From Mesorhizobium ventifaucium (GTDB lineage: Bacteria > Pseudomonadota > Alphaproteobacteria > Rhizobiales > Rhizobiaceae), in assembly GCF_935822925.1 (NCBI RefSeq), contig NZ_CAKXZS010000023.1, positions 434,001-498,000 on the forward strand: 64,000 nucleotides of DNA, given 5' to 3'. The notes under the pieces were generated by a model. It was not told where the DNA came from. It worked only from the letters and a program-made list of their open reading frames with translations, and did no database searches. The position numbers were made by a program, and so were the translations under genes. This document shows positions 1 through 8,639 of the stretch, piece by piece (positions within the stretch are counted from its first letter, which is position 1; every line of letters begins with the position of its first letter).

Positions 1-1324
1 GCGCCGACTTTTCCGATTTTCCTTCGAGATAGTCGCGCTGATTCACACCGTCGAGCGTGGTCTTCGCTATGCCGGGATATTCACCCTTCTCGATCTGCGC
101 CTTCAGCTCGTTGGCCTTGGGCCCGCCGGCGATGTCGACAAGCGTCGGCAGCCAGTCGAGCGAGGCGAAAATGTCGTTCTTCACCGTTCCGGGCTGGATG
201 TGCCCGGGCCAGCGCACGACGAGCGGAGCGCGCATGCCGCCTTCCCAGGTGCTGAGCTTGCCGCCCTTGAAGGGGGTGACGCCGCCGTCCGGGAAGGTAA
301 TCGTCTCGGCGCCGTTGTCGGTGGTGAAGGCGATGATTGTGTTGTCGAGCTGGCCCATGTCTTCCAGCTTCTTCAGGACGACGCCGATGTTGTCGTCCAT
401 CTGCTTCATGCCGGCTTCATTGGCGCCCCAGTCCTTGCCGCCAGGCTCGCCGATCATGCCCTGGTACTTGTCAGGCAACACCGTCGTGATGTGCATGCGC
501 GCCGGGTTGTACCAGACAAAGAACGGCTTATCGGTCTTTGCTGGGTCGTTGCGGTCGAGGAAGTCGACGACCTTGGCGGAGATTTCCTCGTCCACCGTCT
601 TTGACCGTTCCAATGTCAGCGGCCCCTCATCCTTGCATGACTGGTTTGCCGCCGTGCCGTCCGAGGATGCACAGGCGATAACAGGACGTGGCGGCATCAG
701 GCAGAGCGTAGTCTTAGGATCGACGGCGCCGGGCGGATCGGAAAGACCCGGAACGGGTGTGTTCATGCAGGGCGGAGCGACCGTCTGCTCGGTAGGCGTC
801 TTGTTGATGTCGGGAAAGCTCACCCCTTGCATGGCATCGAGGTGATACAGATACCCCCAGAATTCCTGGAAGCCATGTGCAGTAGGCAGGGCGTCGGTGT
901 GATCGCCGAGGTGGTTCTTGCCGAACTCGCCGGTGCTGTAGCCGAGATCGTGCAGGAACTTTGCGATCGCCGGGGTGCCAGGCTTGAGATATGAGGGGCT
1001 GCCCGGCAATTGGGGTGGGATCATGCCGGTGCGCAGGGGGTGCATGCCGGTGAAGAACGCATTGCGGCCGGCGGTGCAGCTCTGCTCGGCATAGTAGGTC
1101 ATGAATTTCGCACCTTCCTGGCCGATGCGATCGATATTGGGCGTTTCGCCGACCATCAGGCCCTGATGATAGATGCTGGGCTGCATCCAGCCGATATCAT
1201 CGCCCATGATGAACAGGATGTTGGGCTTTTTCGCATCCTGGGCCTGTGCCGGCGCATGCGCGCTCCATAGAACCGCCGCGGCAGCCAAGGTCCCAATGCT
1301 GTAGTTAAGGATCTTAAAACTCAT
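1..1324 (-). CDS. Secreted sulfatase (arylsulfatase family), C-terminus beyond the window
   Basis: Hydrolyses sulfate esters; substrate unknown. The ATG at 1324 follows a strong GGAGGAG ribosome site. A signal peptide covers about residues 1-26 (hydrophobic stretch ending AHAPAQA), so export to the periplasm is expected. The mature start has the metal-binding motif FIMGDDIGW. Cys83 lies in CTAGR, the site converted to formylglycine; the usual Cys-x-Pro-x-Arg is here Cys-x-Ala-x-Arg, a variant accepted by maturation enzymes. Further on, KPFFVWYNPARMH and the lysine-containing TPFKGGK region are typical of the family. About 441 codons are visible and the 3' end is cut off by the window edge. 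It diverges from the two-component operon starting at 1553, sharing a 228-bp intergenic region, so shared regulation is possible (inference). Confidence 0.9.
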   Translation of the reverse strand, partial: MSFKILNYSIGTLAAAAVLWSAHAPAQAQDAKKPNILFIMGDDIGWMQPSIYHQGLMVGETPNIDRIGQEGAKFMTYYAEQSCTAGRNAFFTGMHPLRTGMIPPQLPGSPSYLKPGTPAIAKFLHDLGYSTGEFGKNHLGDHTDALPTAHGFQEFWGYLYHLDAMQGVSFPDINKTPTEQTVAPPCMNTPVPGLSDPPGAVDPKTTLCLMPPRPVIACASSDGTAANQSCKDEGPLTLERSKTVDEEISAKVVDFLDRNDPAKTDKPFFVWYNPARMHITTVLPDKYQGMIGEPGGKDWGANEAGMKQMDDNIGVVLKKLEDMGQLDNTIIAFTTDNGAETITFPDGGVTPFKGGKLSTWEGGMRAPLVVRWPGHIQPGTVKNDIFASLDWLPTLVDIAGGPKANELKAQIEKGEYPGIAKTTLDGVNQRDYLEGKSEKSA

Positions 1325-1552
1325 GTTCAGCTCCTCCTGCTGGGATAAAATCTCGCCAACCGCTCGATTGGCACGATTTCCGGGCCTGTGCGCCCCTCCT
1401 TTAACTAGTCGGCACGCTCAAGCTGACGCCACGGTAGCCCTAAGGAAGCCTTGGTGATATTGTCCTTTGGGGAAGTTGTTCCGGCGCAGATGCGGCAATG
1501 CTGCCCGATCTACTTTCCCGGCTAAAAGCTTGGCTTGCGAGGGGTATCCATC

Positions 1553-3436
1553 ATGCCGTTCGATGCGCCTGTTCGGTCGCGCCGACGCGCCCAGAACGCG
1601 GTCAGGTTCCTTGTTGCAATTTTGATTGCGATTTTTCTGGACGGCGGCTCTGCAGCAGCTGAGGTCGTCGGCCGGTCTCCGCGTGTGCTCCTCCTCCATC
1701 CGTATGACGAGCGACTGCCCGCAAGCTCGATTGCCGGGGAGAACGCCAGAAATCGGCTTATCGAGGCGACATCCGGCAATGTCGATCTCTTCTCGGAGTT
1801 CCTGGACCTCTCGAGGTTTCCCGAGGAAGCCCATATCGACCGCATGGCACGGTACATGGCCGAGAAATACGTCGATCATCGCCCGGACGTCGTGATCGCG
1901 CTCGGCGAATCGGCAACCCGTTTCATCGTCAATAACCGTGAGGCCATCGCGCCCGACGCAAAGATCGTGTTCTGCGGCTTCGGGCGTGACAGTGCTTCGA
2001 AACTCAACTTGCCGGCAGATGTCGTCGGGGCTTTCAGCGAATTCGATATTGCCAAGACGCTCGAATTGGCCCACGCCCTCCAGCCCGACGCAAAACATCT
2101 TTTCATCATTGGCGGTTCGGCAGCTTTCGATCGCACTTGGCTTGACAGCGCCAGAACCGACCTCGCGGTCGCCTCAAAAGATTACGCAACCACCTACCTG
2201 GAAGGTCTTGCGATCGATGAATTCGTGGAGCGTGCCGCCCGCTTCCCACCGGACAGCATTGTCCTGTTCCTCACCATTCTTGCCGATAGTACAGGCCGCA
2301 ACTTCCTGCCTAAAGACGCTTTAGCCATAGTGGCGGCGAAGGCCAGTGCGCCGATTTATGGACCCTATGACACCTACGTTGGTCAAGGTGTCGTAGGCGG
2401 AAACTCGGTAACCTTCGAGTCCTTGGGAAACGCGGTCGCCGGCTTGGCTTTGGATGCACTCGCGGGAAAGCCGATCACAGACATCGAAGTGCCGCAAACG
2501 TTCTTTGCCGACGCAAGGCAGCTAAAGCGATGGGGCCTGTCGGAAAGCTCGCTTCCGGCCGAAACCGCGTTGAGTTTCAGAGAACCTACGCTTTGGGAGC
2601 AGCATGGCGACTTGGTCGTGGGAGTCATTGCCGTGGTCGCATTGCAGGGCTTGATCATCACAGGGCTGCTCATCGAACGGCGTCGGCGTTTCGCCGCCGA
2701 AGGCGAATCCAGGCTGCGTCTCCTTGAGCTGGTCCACATGAATCAGTCCGCAACCGCAGGCGCATTGTCGGCATCGATAGCCCACGAACTGAACCAGCCC
2801 CTAGGCGCGATTCGCAGCAATGCCGAGGCGGCAGAGGCCATACTGAGGGGAACGGCGCCGGATCTGAATATCATCCAGCAGATTTTGACTGACATCAGGG
2901 AGGACGATGAGCGCGCCGGGAATATCATTCTCCGCCTTCGTGGCCTGCTCAAGAAAAGAAGCGAGATCGACTGGCAGGAGTTCGACCTCAATGAGATCGT
3001 CGACAGCGCCCTCAATATCTTGCACGCAGAAGCTGCGAAGAAACAAGTGGCCGTCAGCGCCGAGCAATCCGGGCGCAGACTGCCGGTGCGGGCGGACAAG
3101 GTTCATCTCCAGCAAGTGATCCTGAACCTTGCGACAAACGCGATCGACGCGATGGTCGAGGCCGCCACGGCCGACCGGAAGCTGGTTCTGCACACGACGC
3201 TGCATGGTGATACCAAGGTCGAGATGTCGATTTCGGATACCGGACGTGGCATTCCGAAGGATAGACTCAACAGCATCTTCGACGCTTTCTACACGACAAA
3301 GCCAACCGGAACCGGGCTGGGGCTCTCCATCGCTCGCGCGATCGTGGAAACTTACGGTGGAAAGATCTGGGCGGACAATCGCGTCGGCGGCGGCGCGGTG
3401 TTCCGCTTCGTCCTGCCGCTCGCGGAGGCCACTTGA
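1553..3436 (+). CDS. Membrane histidine kinase with periplasmic ABC-substrate-binding-like sensor
   Basis: Sensor of a two-component system, 627 aa. I chose ATG 1553 because GAGGGG lies 8 nt upstream; an upstream TTG at 1535 would add six residues. Residues 1-36 form a signal/anchor segment, followed by about 310 residues resembling the ABC-type substrate-binding (COG2984-like) fold (LLLHPYDERLPASS). A membrane helix lies at about 352-372, then a HisKA domain with His411 in SIAHELNQPLG. The ATP-binding domain has the N box (NLATNAIDAM, about 525), G1 (DTGRGIP) and G2 (GTGLGLS). Two response-regulator genes follow within 750 bp, so the three form one signalling unit. The ligand is unknown; the fold suggests a small molecule or peptide in the periplasm. 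Confidence 0.9.
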   Translation: MPFDAPVRSRRRAQNAVRFLVAILIAIFLDGGSAAAEVVGRSPRVLLLHPYDERLPASSIAGENARNRLIEATSGNVDLFSEFLDLSRFPEEAHIDRMARYMAEKYVDHRPDVVIALGESATRFIVNNREAIAPDAKIVFCGFGRDSASKLNLPADVVGAFSEFDIAKTLELAHALQPDAKHLFIIGGSAAFDRTWLDSARTDLAVASKDYATTYLEGLAIDEFVERAARFPPDSIVLFLTILADSTGRNFLPKDALAIVAAKASAPIYGPYDTYVGQGVVGGNSVTFESLGNAVAGLALDALAGKPITDIEVPQTFFADARQLKRWGLSESSLPAETALSFREPTLWEQHGDLVVGVIAVVALQGLIITGLLIERRRRFAAEGESRLRLLELVHMNQSATAGALSASIAHELNQPLGAIRSNAEAAEAILRGTAPDLNIIQQILTDIREDDERAGNIILRLRGLLKKRSEIDWQEFDLNEIVDSALNILHAEAAKKQVAVSAEQSGRRLPVRADKVHLQQVILNLATNAIDAMVEAATADRKLVLHTTLHGDTKVEMSISDTGRGIPKDRLNSIFDAFYTTKPTGTGLGLSIARAIVETYGGKIWADNRVGGGAVFRFVLPLAEAT

Positions 3437-3442
3437 ACGCCT

Positions 3443-4096
3443 ATGGAGCTATTCATTCACATTATCGATGACGACGCATCGTTTCGAACGGCGCTCGGAC
3501 GTCTCGTCGAAACCTATGGTTTTCGGGTTAGCGGCTACCAGTCGGGCGAGGATTTCCTGGCGCAGCTGCCGGAATCGGAAGCCGGCTGCATCCTTCTTGA
3601 TCTGCGCATGCCCGGGCTCAGCGGTCCGGAACTGCAGGACAGGCTTGCACAAGCCGTCCCGCTGCTTCCCCTCGTCTTCTTGACGGGCCAAGGCACGATC
3701 GCCGCGAGTGTTCAGGCAATGAAGGCGGGCGCCGATGATTTTCTCGAGAAGCCGATCTCCTCGAAAACCTTACGAGACGTGATTGATCGCGCGCTCGCCC
3801 ATAATGAGACGAAGCGGGCTGGACGCGATCAATTGCAGGCTCTCCAGGCCAAACTGTCAAACCTCACGCCACGGGAGATGCAGGTTTTCGATCTGGTCGT
3901 TCGCGGCAGGCGTAACAAGCAGGTCGCGTACGACCTGAACACCTCCGAGCGCACGATCAAGGCGCACCGCCACAACATCATGGAAAAGCTGGGCGTCGCT
4001 TCGATCGCGGAGATGGTGTCGATCGCAGAGCGGCTCGGACGCGTCCAATGGATACGTCCGGAGACTAGAGCTGCATTCTTCCCCAAAGGCCAATAG
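3443..4096 (+). CDS. FixJ/NarL-type response regulator (REC + LuxR HTH)
   Basis: DNA-binding partner of the kinase, 217 aa, starting 6 bp after the kinase stop. The receiver has the acidic pair DDDASF and the phosphoacceptor Asp53 in LLDLRMPG, with the conserved Thr in FLTGQG and Lys in LEKPISS. A short linker leads to a LuxR-type helix-turn-helix at about 144-205 (LTPREMQVFDLVVRG and SERTIKAHRHNIMEKLGV). The two-domain layout and length match FixJ and related regulators. No good ribosome site precedes the ATG, which suggests translational coupling to the kinase. Targets are unknown; the operon itself and the divergent sulfatase are the obvious candidates. Confidence 0.9.
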   Translation: MELFIHIIDDDASFRTALGRLVETYGFRVSGYQSGEDFLAQLPESEAGCILLDLRMPGLSGPELQDRLAQAVPLLPLVFLTGQGTIAASVQAMKAGADDFLEKPISSKTLRDVIDRALAHNETKRAGRDQLQALQAKLSNLTPREMQVFDLVVRGRRNKQVAYDLNTSERTIKAHRHNIMEKLGVASIAEMVSIAERLGRVQWIRPETRAAFFPKGQ

Positions 4097-4170
4097 CGAA
4101 CAACTGTACCAGGGTTCACGATCAGGAAGTTCTGACCTCGCACGGTCACCAGATCTCTGAGGAACCGAAT

Positions 4171-4554
4171 TTGGAAAGCCCGCCACGCACAGTGGCTGTC
4201 GTGGAAGACGATCCGAGCATGCGGAGAAGCATCGAACGGTTGCTTAACGCGCACGGTCACCAAACGCATGGATACGCGTCGGCAGAGACGTTTCTTGAAT
4301 CCGATTTCGTCGGCACGATCGGTTGCCTGGTCCTCGACATTCATCTTGGCAACATGTCCGGAATCCAGTTGCGGCGTTGGCTTCGCGATTTCGGCTCCAG
4401 TCTGCCGGTTATCTTCATCACCGCAGTTGACGACGACGCGCTTGAAGCGGAGGCGCGTGACGCGGGCTGCGTGGCCTATCTTCACAAGCCTTTCGCCGCC
4501 AGGTTCTTGCTGTTAGCTATCGATGACGCCTTGTCGGGATTGTCTGCCAAATAA
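4171..4554 (+). CDS. Single-domain response regulator (REC only)
   Basis: A stand-alone receiver of 127 aa. The likely start is TTG 4171, with TGAGGAACC just upstream. It has the acidic pair VEDDPSM, phosphoacceptor Asp56 in LVLDIHLG, the Thr of FITAVDDD and Lys in LHKPFAAR, so the phosphorylation machinery is complete, but there is no output domain. Such proteins act as phosphate sinks, relay intermediates or protein-protein switches. It lies 74 bp after the FixJ-type regulator and 26 bp before the outer-membrane protein gene, inside what looks like one transcription unit. Two receivers behind one kinase imply either a branched output or tuning of the kinase. Confidence 0.85.
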   Translation: MESPPRTVAVVEDDPSMRRSIERLLNAHGHQTHGYASAETFLESDFVGTIGCLVLDIHLGNMSGIQLRRWLRDFGSSLPVIFITAVDDDALEAEARDAGCVAYLHKPFAARFLLLAIDDALSGLSAK

Positions 4555-4580
4555 CTGATGTCACTTTGGGAGGTGCTGAT

Positions 4581-5390
4581 ATGAAAGCAATTCAAACTGT
4601 TCAGGCGGGCATCGTGCTGACCGCCACATTTGGCTTTTGCGGTTCGGCCGCAGCCCAGGACGACAGCCAAGACCTTGCCAAGAAGCTTTCGAATCCGATC
4701 GCGTCGCTGATCAGTGTACCCTTGCAGTTCAACTACGACGAAGGGTTCGGGCCGAACGACGGGCAGAAGGCCGTACTCAACATCCAGCCGGTCGTTCCGA
4801 TCTCGCTGAACGACGACTGGAACATGATCTCCCGCACCATCCTGCCGGTGATCTGGCAGAACGACATCGCCGGCCCCTCGGGCGAGCAGTCCGGTCTCGG
4901 CGACATCACCCAAAGCCTGTTCTTCTCGCCGAGGAACCCGGGACCGTCGGGCATCGTCTGGGGCGTCGGTCCGGCGTTTCTCGTCCCAACCGCCACCGAC
5001 GATCTGCTCGGCGGCGGCAAATGGGGCGCCGGTCCCACCGCCGTGGTGCTGAAACAGATGGGCGGGTGGACGGTCGGCGCGCTGACCAACCACATCTGGT
5101 CCTTCGCCGGCGACAGCGACCGGGCGGACATCAGCTCCACCTTCCTGCAACCTTTCGTTTCCTACACCACGGCCGACGCCTGGACCTTCGGCGTCAACAC
5201 AGAAAGCACCTACAATTGGGAAACGGAAGAGTGGTCGGTTCCGATCAATTTCACGGTGGCAAAGCTCGTCAAGTTTGACAAGCAACCGGTCAGCTTCACC
5301 GTCGGTGTCCGCTATTGGGCCGAAAGCCCCGACAGCGGCCCCGACGGGTTTGGATTCCGCGGCGTGGTGACGTTCCTATTTCCAAAATAG
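4581..5390 (+). CDS. Outer-membrane beta-barrel protein, transporter/MetA-phenol-pathway-like
   Basis: Predicted exported barrel of 269 aa. ATG 4581 is preceded by GGGAGGT at good spacing. A signal peptide ends at about residue 26 (CGSAAAQ). The mature part alternates short polar and aromatic segments (LQFNYDEGFGP, WNMISRTILPVIWQ, FLQPFVSYTT) and ends in the aromatic-terminated strand GVVTFLFPK, a usual C-terminal signature for outer-membrane assembly. It resembles the 'transporter' / phenol MetA-like / neuromedin-U-like family, whose substrates are poorly known. It sits between the response regulators and the DUF3300 gene, so it is a likely target or component of this signalling locus. Confidence 0.75.
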   Translation: MKAIQTVQAGIVLTATFGFCGSAAAQDDSQDLAKKLSNPIASLISVPLQFNYDEGFGPNDGQKAVLNIQPVVPISLNDDWNMISRTILPVIWQNDIAGPSGEQSGLGDITQSLFFSPRNPGPSGIVWGVGPAFLVPTATDDLLGGGKWGAGPTAVVLKQMGGWTVGALTNHIWSFAGDSDRADISSTFLQPFVSYTTADAWTFGVNTESTYNWETEEWSVPINFTVAKLVKFDKQPVSFTVGVRYWAESPDSGPDGFGFRGVVTFLFPK

Positions 5391-5441
5391 CCGCCCGGCA
5401 CAAGGCCTGCCGGGACGACGACAAACAGGGAGGATAGAAGC

Positions 5442-6821
5442 ATGATGGGCAATGACATGTTGAAGGCGGGCGTTGCGGCGCTGGCGCTGCTGCTTGCCGG
5501 GTTTGGTTCGGCGCACCCTGTCCTTGCACAAGAACAGGTCGCGGCGGCTGACGCTTCGGGTGATGCCACGACTTCGCCGGAGCCGCTGAGCGCCGACGAG
5601 ATGGAGGTCTTGGTTGCGCGGATTGCGCTCTACCCGGACGAGCTGATCGCGGTGATCACGGCTGCTGCACTCTATCCGCTGCAAATCGTCGAGGCGGCGC
5701 GCTTCCTCGACCGATACGAGAAGGACAAGAGTTTGAAGCCGAAGGAGAGCTGGGACGGCTCCGTGGTGTCGCTGCTCAACTATCCGGACATCGTCAAGAT
5801 GATGAGCGACGACCTCGAATGGACGCAGACGCTCGGCGATGCCATCGCCTACCAGCAGAAGGACGTGCTGGTTGCCATCCAGCAGCTGCGCGACGAGGCG
5901 GTTGCCAAGGGCGTCATCAAGACCGACGACAAGATCCAGGTGGTCAAGGAGAACGACAATTTCGTCATCAAGTCGGCGAGCCCCGAGGTGATCTACGTCC
6001 CGCAATATCCCCCGCAGATGTTTTATGAGCCGGATTACGTGTGGGAACCGATCCGCTATTATCCCGATCCTTACCCCTATTATTGGTATCCGGGAGCGAC
6101 CTTTTTCGCCGGGGCGGTGACCGGCGCCATCTGGGCCGCCGCCGTCGACTGGGACGACTGGGGCGTGTGGGGCGGCCGCTGGAACGGCAACGACATCGAC
6201 ATCGACTGCAACAACTGCTTCAACAACCGCGACTTCAACGGCAATATCAACATCAACGACGTCGACTGGAAGAATGTCGATCGCAGCAAGATCAAGATCG
6301 ACCGCGATCAGTTGAACAAGTTCGACCAGAACAACATCAAGAACAGGATCGAGAAGAATGGCGACAACGCCATCCGCGACCGCGCCCGCGACATCAAGAA
6401 GAACGACAGCCTCGCCAACAGGGCGCCGGGCAAGACGGCCGCAACGAGAGACATCCGCAAGAGCACGCTCGACGGGCTGAAGGGCCAGGGCGGTCAGGCG
6501 GCAAACAGGCCGGGCAACAGGCCGAACGTCAAACGCCCAGAAGCCAAGCCCGCCGTCGCCGACCGCCCGACCCTCAACCGCCGGGCGGCCAAGCCGGCCA
6601 AGGTCAATCGTCCCGCCAGCAAGCCCAAGCCCGCACACAGGGTCGACAATCGCCCGAAGAAGCCCTCCGGGCTCGGCGACGTCAATCGCGGCAAGGCCAC
6701 CAAGGTCAGCTCCAACCGCGGCCACCAGTCGATGGGCGGTGGCAGTCGCGGTGGCGGCGCCCACAAGCAGATCAGGCGACCCAGCGGCGGCGGCGGTCAC
6801 GGCGGCGGGCGGCGGCGTTGA
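5442..6821 (+). CDS. Exported DUF3300-family protein with Asn/Asp-rich and basic Gly-rich tail
   Basis: 459 aa; the ATG at 5442 follows GGGAGGAT. Residues 1-29 are a signal peptide. Residues about 45-230 match the DUF3300 pattern (LVARIALYPDELIAVI, VIYVPQYPPQMFYEP), with a Tyr/Pro-rich stretch (YYPDPYPYYWYPG) and then GAIWAAAVDWDDWG. The next 80 residues are packed with Asn and Asp (DIDIDCNNCFNNRDFNGN), and the last 150 are highly basic and Gly/Pro/Arg-rich, ending GGGGHGGGRRR. Function of the family is unknown. DUF3300 genes are commonly found beside DUF2950 genes, as here. Location is probably periplasm or cell surface. The long ORF on the opposite strand is a composition shadow. Confidence 0.88.
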   Translation: MMGNDMLKAGVAALALLLAGFGSAHPVLAQEQVAAADASGDATTSPEPLSADEMEVLVARIALYPDELIAVITAAALYPLQIVEAARFLDRYEKDKSLKPKESWDGSVVSLLNYPDIVKMMSDDLEWTQTLGDAIAYQQKDVLVAIQQLRDEAVAKGVIKTDDKIQVVKENDNFVIKSASPEVIYVPQYPPQMFYEPDYVWEPIRYYPDPYPYYWYPGATFFAGAVTGAIWAAAVDWDDWGVWGGRWNGNDIDIDCNNCFNNRDFNGNININDVDWKNVDRSKIKIDRDQLNKFDQNNIKNRIEKNGDNAIRDRARDIKKNDSLANRAPGKTAATRDIRKSTLDGLKGQGGQAANRPGNRPNVKRPEAKPAVADRPTLNRRAAKPAKVNRPASKPKPAHRVDNRPKKPSGLGDVNRGKATKVSSNRGHQSMGGGSRGGGAHKQIRRPSGGGGHGGGRRR

Positions 6822-6841
6822 GGCAACAGGAGGACAGGATC

Positions 6842-7828
6842 ATGACCAAGATGTTCAGCACCACCCGTTTCACGGGTCTTCATCACAGCTGCGCGGTCGC
6901 CATTGCTCTTGGCCTCGCTCTGTCGCTGTCGTCAGTCGCTTCCGCGCAGGATGCGGCGGCCCCGGATGTGCCCAGACCGGAGATCGCTTCGCTAGCGGCT
7001 GCCGACGAGCCGCCTGCCTTCGACACGCCGGAGGCGGCGCTCGACGCCTTCAAGCAGGCGCTTCAGGCTGAAGGCTCGGACGCGGTGGGAGCACTGCTCG
7101 GCCTCGACGCCGCAAAACTCAAGGCCGACGAGAACACCGACGACACGCTTGCGGCGATCAAGGAAGGGGCCACAAAGCAGCTCGTGCTCGATGGCGAGGG
7201 CGACCGCCGCACGCTGCAGATCGGCGACAAGCTGTGGCCGCTGCCGTTCCCGATCGTCAAGGGCGAGGGTGGCAAATGGGCCTTCGACACCTATGACGGG
7301 CTTGAGGAGATCGTGAACCGCCGCGTCGGTGAGAACGAGCTCACCGCGATCGAGACGATGCGCGCCTATGTCGATGCGCAGGAGGACTATGCATCGCAGG
7401 ACCGCGACGAGGATGGCGTGGAGGAGTTCGCGCAGAAACTGATAAGCTCGGAAGGCGCGACCGATGGGCTCTACTGGCCAACCGACGACATCAACGGGGA
7501 GAGCCCGGCTGGCGCCAATATCGATCAAGCCGAACTTCAGGACGCGGCCAAGGGCGAAGGCTATTTCGGCTATAAGTACAAGATCCTGACCGGCCAGGGC
7601 GACCATATCGCCGGCGGCGCCTATGACTACGTCATAAACGGCAACATGATCGCCGGCTTCGGCCTCATCGCCTGGCCCGCCAAATATGGCGAGACAGGCG
7701 TAAAAACCTTCGCCGTCAACCAGCACGGCGTCGTATACGAGACCGACCTCGGGCCAACCATCGAGCAGATCGTCAAATACATCGACCGCTTCAACCCGGA
7801 CGACACCTGGCACGTCGTGGCCGACTGA
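6842..7828 (+). CDS. Exported DUF2950-family protein
   Basis: 328 aa of unknown function. ATG 6842 is preceded by ACAGGAGGACAGGATC, a clear ribosome site 21 bp after the DUF3300 stop; the longer open frame reaching back to 6041 is out-of-frame overlap. A signal peptide ends at about residue 37 (SSVASAQ). The mature protein shows the DUF2950 features: FDTPEAALDAFKQALQ near the N-terminus, WPLPFPIVKGEGGKWAFDT, RAYVDAQEDYAS, and a C-terminal FGLIAWPAKYGETGVKTF segment. Pairing with DUF3300 is a recurrent arrangement, suggesting the two exported proteins work together. It ends the probable operon; about 540 bp of non-coding DNA follow. Confidence 0.88.
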   Translation: MTKMFSTTRFTGLHHSCAVAIALGLALSLSSVASAQDAAAPDVPRPEIASLAAADEPPAFDTPEAALDAFKQALQAEGSDAVGALLGLDAAKLKADENTDDTLAAIKEGATKQLVLDGEGDRRTLQIGDKLWPLPFPIVKGEGGKWAFDTYDGLEEIVNRRVGENELTAIETMRAYVDAQEDYASQDRDEDGVEEFAQKLISSEGATDGLYWPTDDINGESPAGANIDQAELQDAAKGEGYFGYKYKILTGQGDHIAGGAYDYVINGNMIAGFGLIAWPAKYGETGVKTFAVNQHGVVYETDLGPTIEQIVKYIDRFNPDDTWHVVAD

Positions 7829-8371
7829 GAGAAAAGCGTCCTAGTAGTCAATCGGAAAAACCGGAAAAACCTGCGCTTGGCAGAAGACGTTGCTTGAGCA
7901 GCAAAATACGCACGAACTCGATACCCATCTGGAGCAGTCTTTCCAAGCTTTGGGGTGCGGTATATGCGCCCGCCGTTCACCGCGCGTGTCAAAGGAGACT
8001 GAGCAGCGCGGCACGATGGCCGACCTTCATCGTTTGTGGAGGTTAGAGACGGAGTTGGGGAACAGAAAGGCAACAACTCACAAAGCGCAAAGAAATAAAC
8101 ACTTAACTGTATATCTGGCGGGAGAGGACCTGAAATCCAACCTTCTCCACGGATCTGCGATTACCTTCGCAGTTGGGTGTTCGGCTGATGCTGTTCAGTC
8201 GCCGGACCTGGCTCGACCGGCGGAGCCGGGCATGCAATCTTGCCCCTTGCATTCCACGACAGGTTTATCGCCTAGTGGAAGCCAGTTTTGGCGCTCGCAA
8301 TGAACTGCCGGCTCCGTTGCTCGCGTCAATGTCGCGTAGATAGCGCAAACTTGAGGGAGCTACCAGAACCC
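7829..8371. other. Gene-poor interval after the DUF2950 operon
   Basis: About 540 bp in which I see no convincing gene. Open frames here lack ribosome sites and have unlikely composition. No clear hairpin plus T-run follows the DUF2950 stop, so the operon terminator is not identified. Confidence 0.5.
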
Positions 8372-8524
8372 CTAGGTACGTTCGCCGAACTCTGCCCCGT
8401 TTCCAGGCGTCGGACGACGATCGTCGGGTGGAACCTGGTTGGCCTCCGCCTCGGTACGGCCAAACTCACGGCCGATTTGAAATGCCGCGTACAGCGCGCC
8501 AAGACCGATTAAGAATCGAAGCAT
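8372..8524 (-). CDS. Micro-protein of 50 aa with one N-terminal membrane helix
   Basis: Start ATG 8524 has AAGGAGAT six nt upstream. The product starts with a hydrophobic helix (MLRFLIGLGALYAAFQIG) followed by a charged tail (REFGRTEAEA, then a Pro/Asp/Arg-rich end), so it is a bitopic inner-membrane micro-protein. I do not recognise a family. It diverges from the 59-aa gene at 8640. A near-match to the EcfG promoter (GGAAC-N16-AGTT, 8571 to 8547) lies 22 bp upstream, fitting stress expression, but one base is off consensus. The gene is supported by its ribosome site and sensible topology rather than by homology. Confidence 0.6.
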   Translation of the reverse strand: MLRFLIGLGALYAAFQIGREFGRTEAEANQVPPDDRRPTPGNGAEFGERT

Positions 8525-8546
8525 TTGGGATCTCCTTCGGCGCTAG

Positions 8547-8571
8547 AACTACACGGCCGGCAGTTAGTTCC
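8547..8571 (-). promoter_or_regulatory. Near-match EcfG-type promoter, GGAAC-N16-AGTT
   Basis: Faces the 50-aa membrane gene at 8524. The -35 GGAAC is exact; the -10 is AGTT instead of CGTT. One-mismatch sites are expected about a dozen times by chance in a window this size, so only position supports it. Confidence 0.35.
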
Positions 8572-8580
8572 ACAGGGACG

Positions 8581-8606
8581 GGAACCACAAACGTTCAACA
8601 TTCGTT
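8581..8606 (+). promoter_or_regulatory. EcfG-type general stress promoter, GGAAC-N17-CGTT
   Basis: Exact match to the alphaproteobacterial EcfG consensus (GGAAC, 16-17 nt, CGTT). It would start transcription near 8613, about 27 nt before the ATG at 8640, with the AAGGAGG ribosome site in between. Confidence 0.75.
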
Positions 8607-8639
8607 GCCACTGACCGTGGGCCAAGGAGGACGCAACAG

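Noticed and set aside
5376..6800. 474-codon minus-strand frame opposite the DUF3300 gene
   Set aside because: Valine/aspartate-rich composition artefact of the Asn/Asp-rich gene.
6041..6841. Extension of the DUF2950 frame by 267 codons upstream
   Set aside because: It lies out of frame within DUF3300 and is mostly R/Q/G; the ATG at 6842 has a strong ribosome site and starts a signal peptide.
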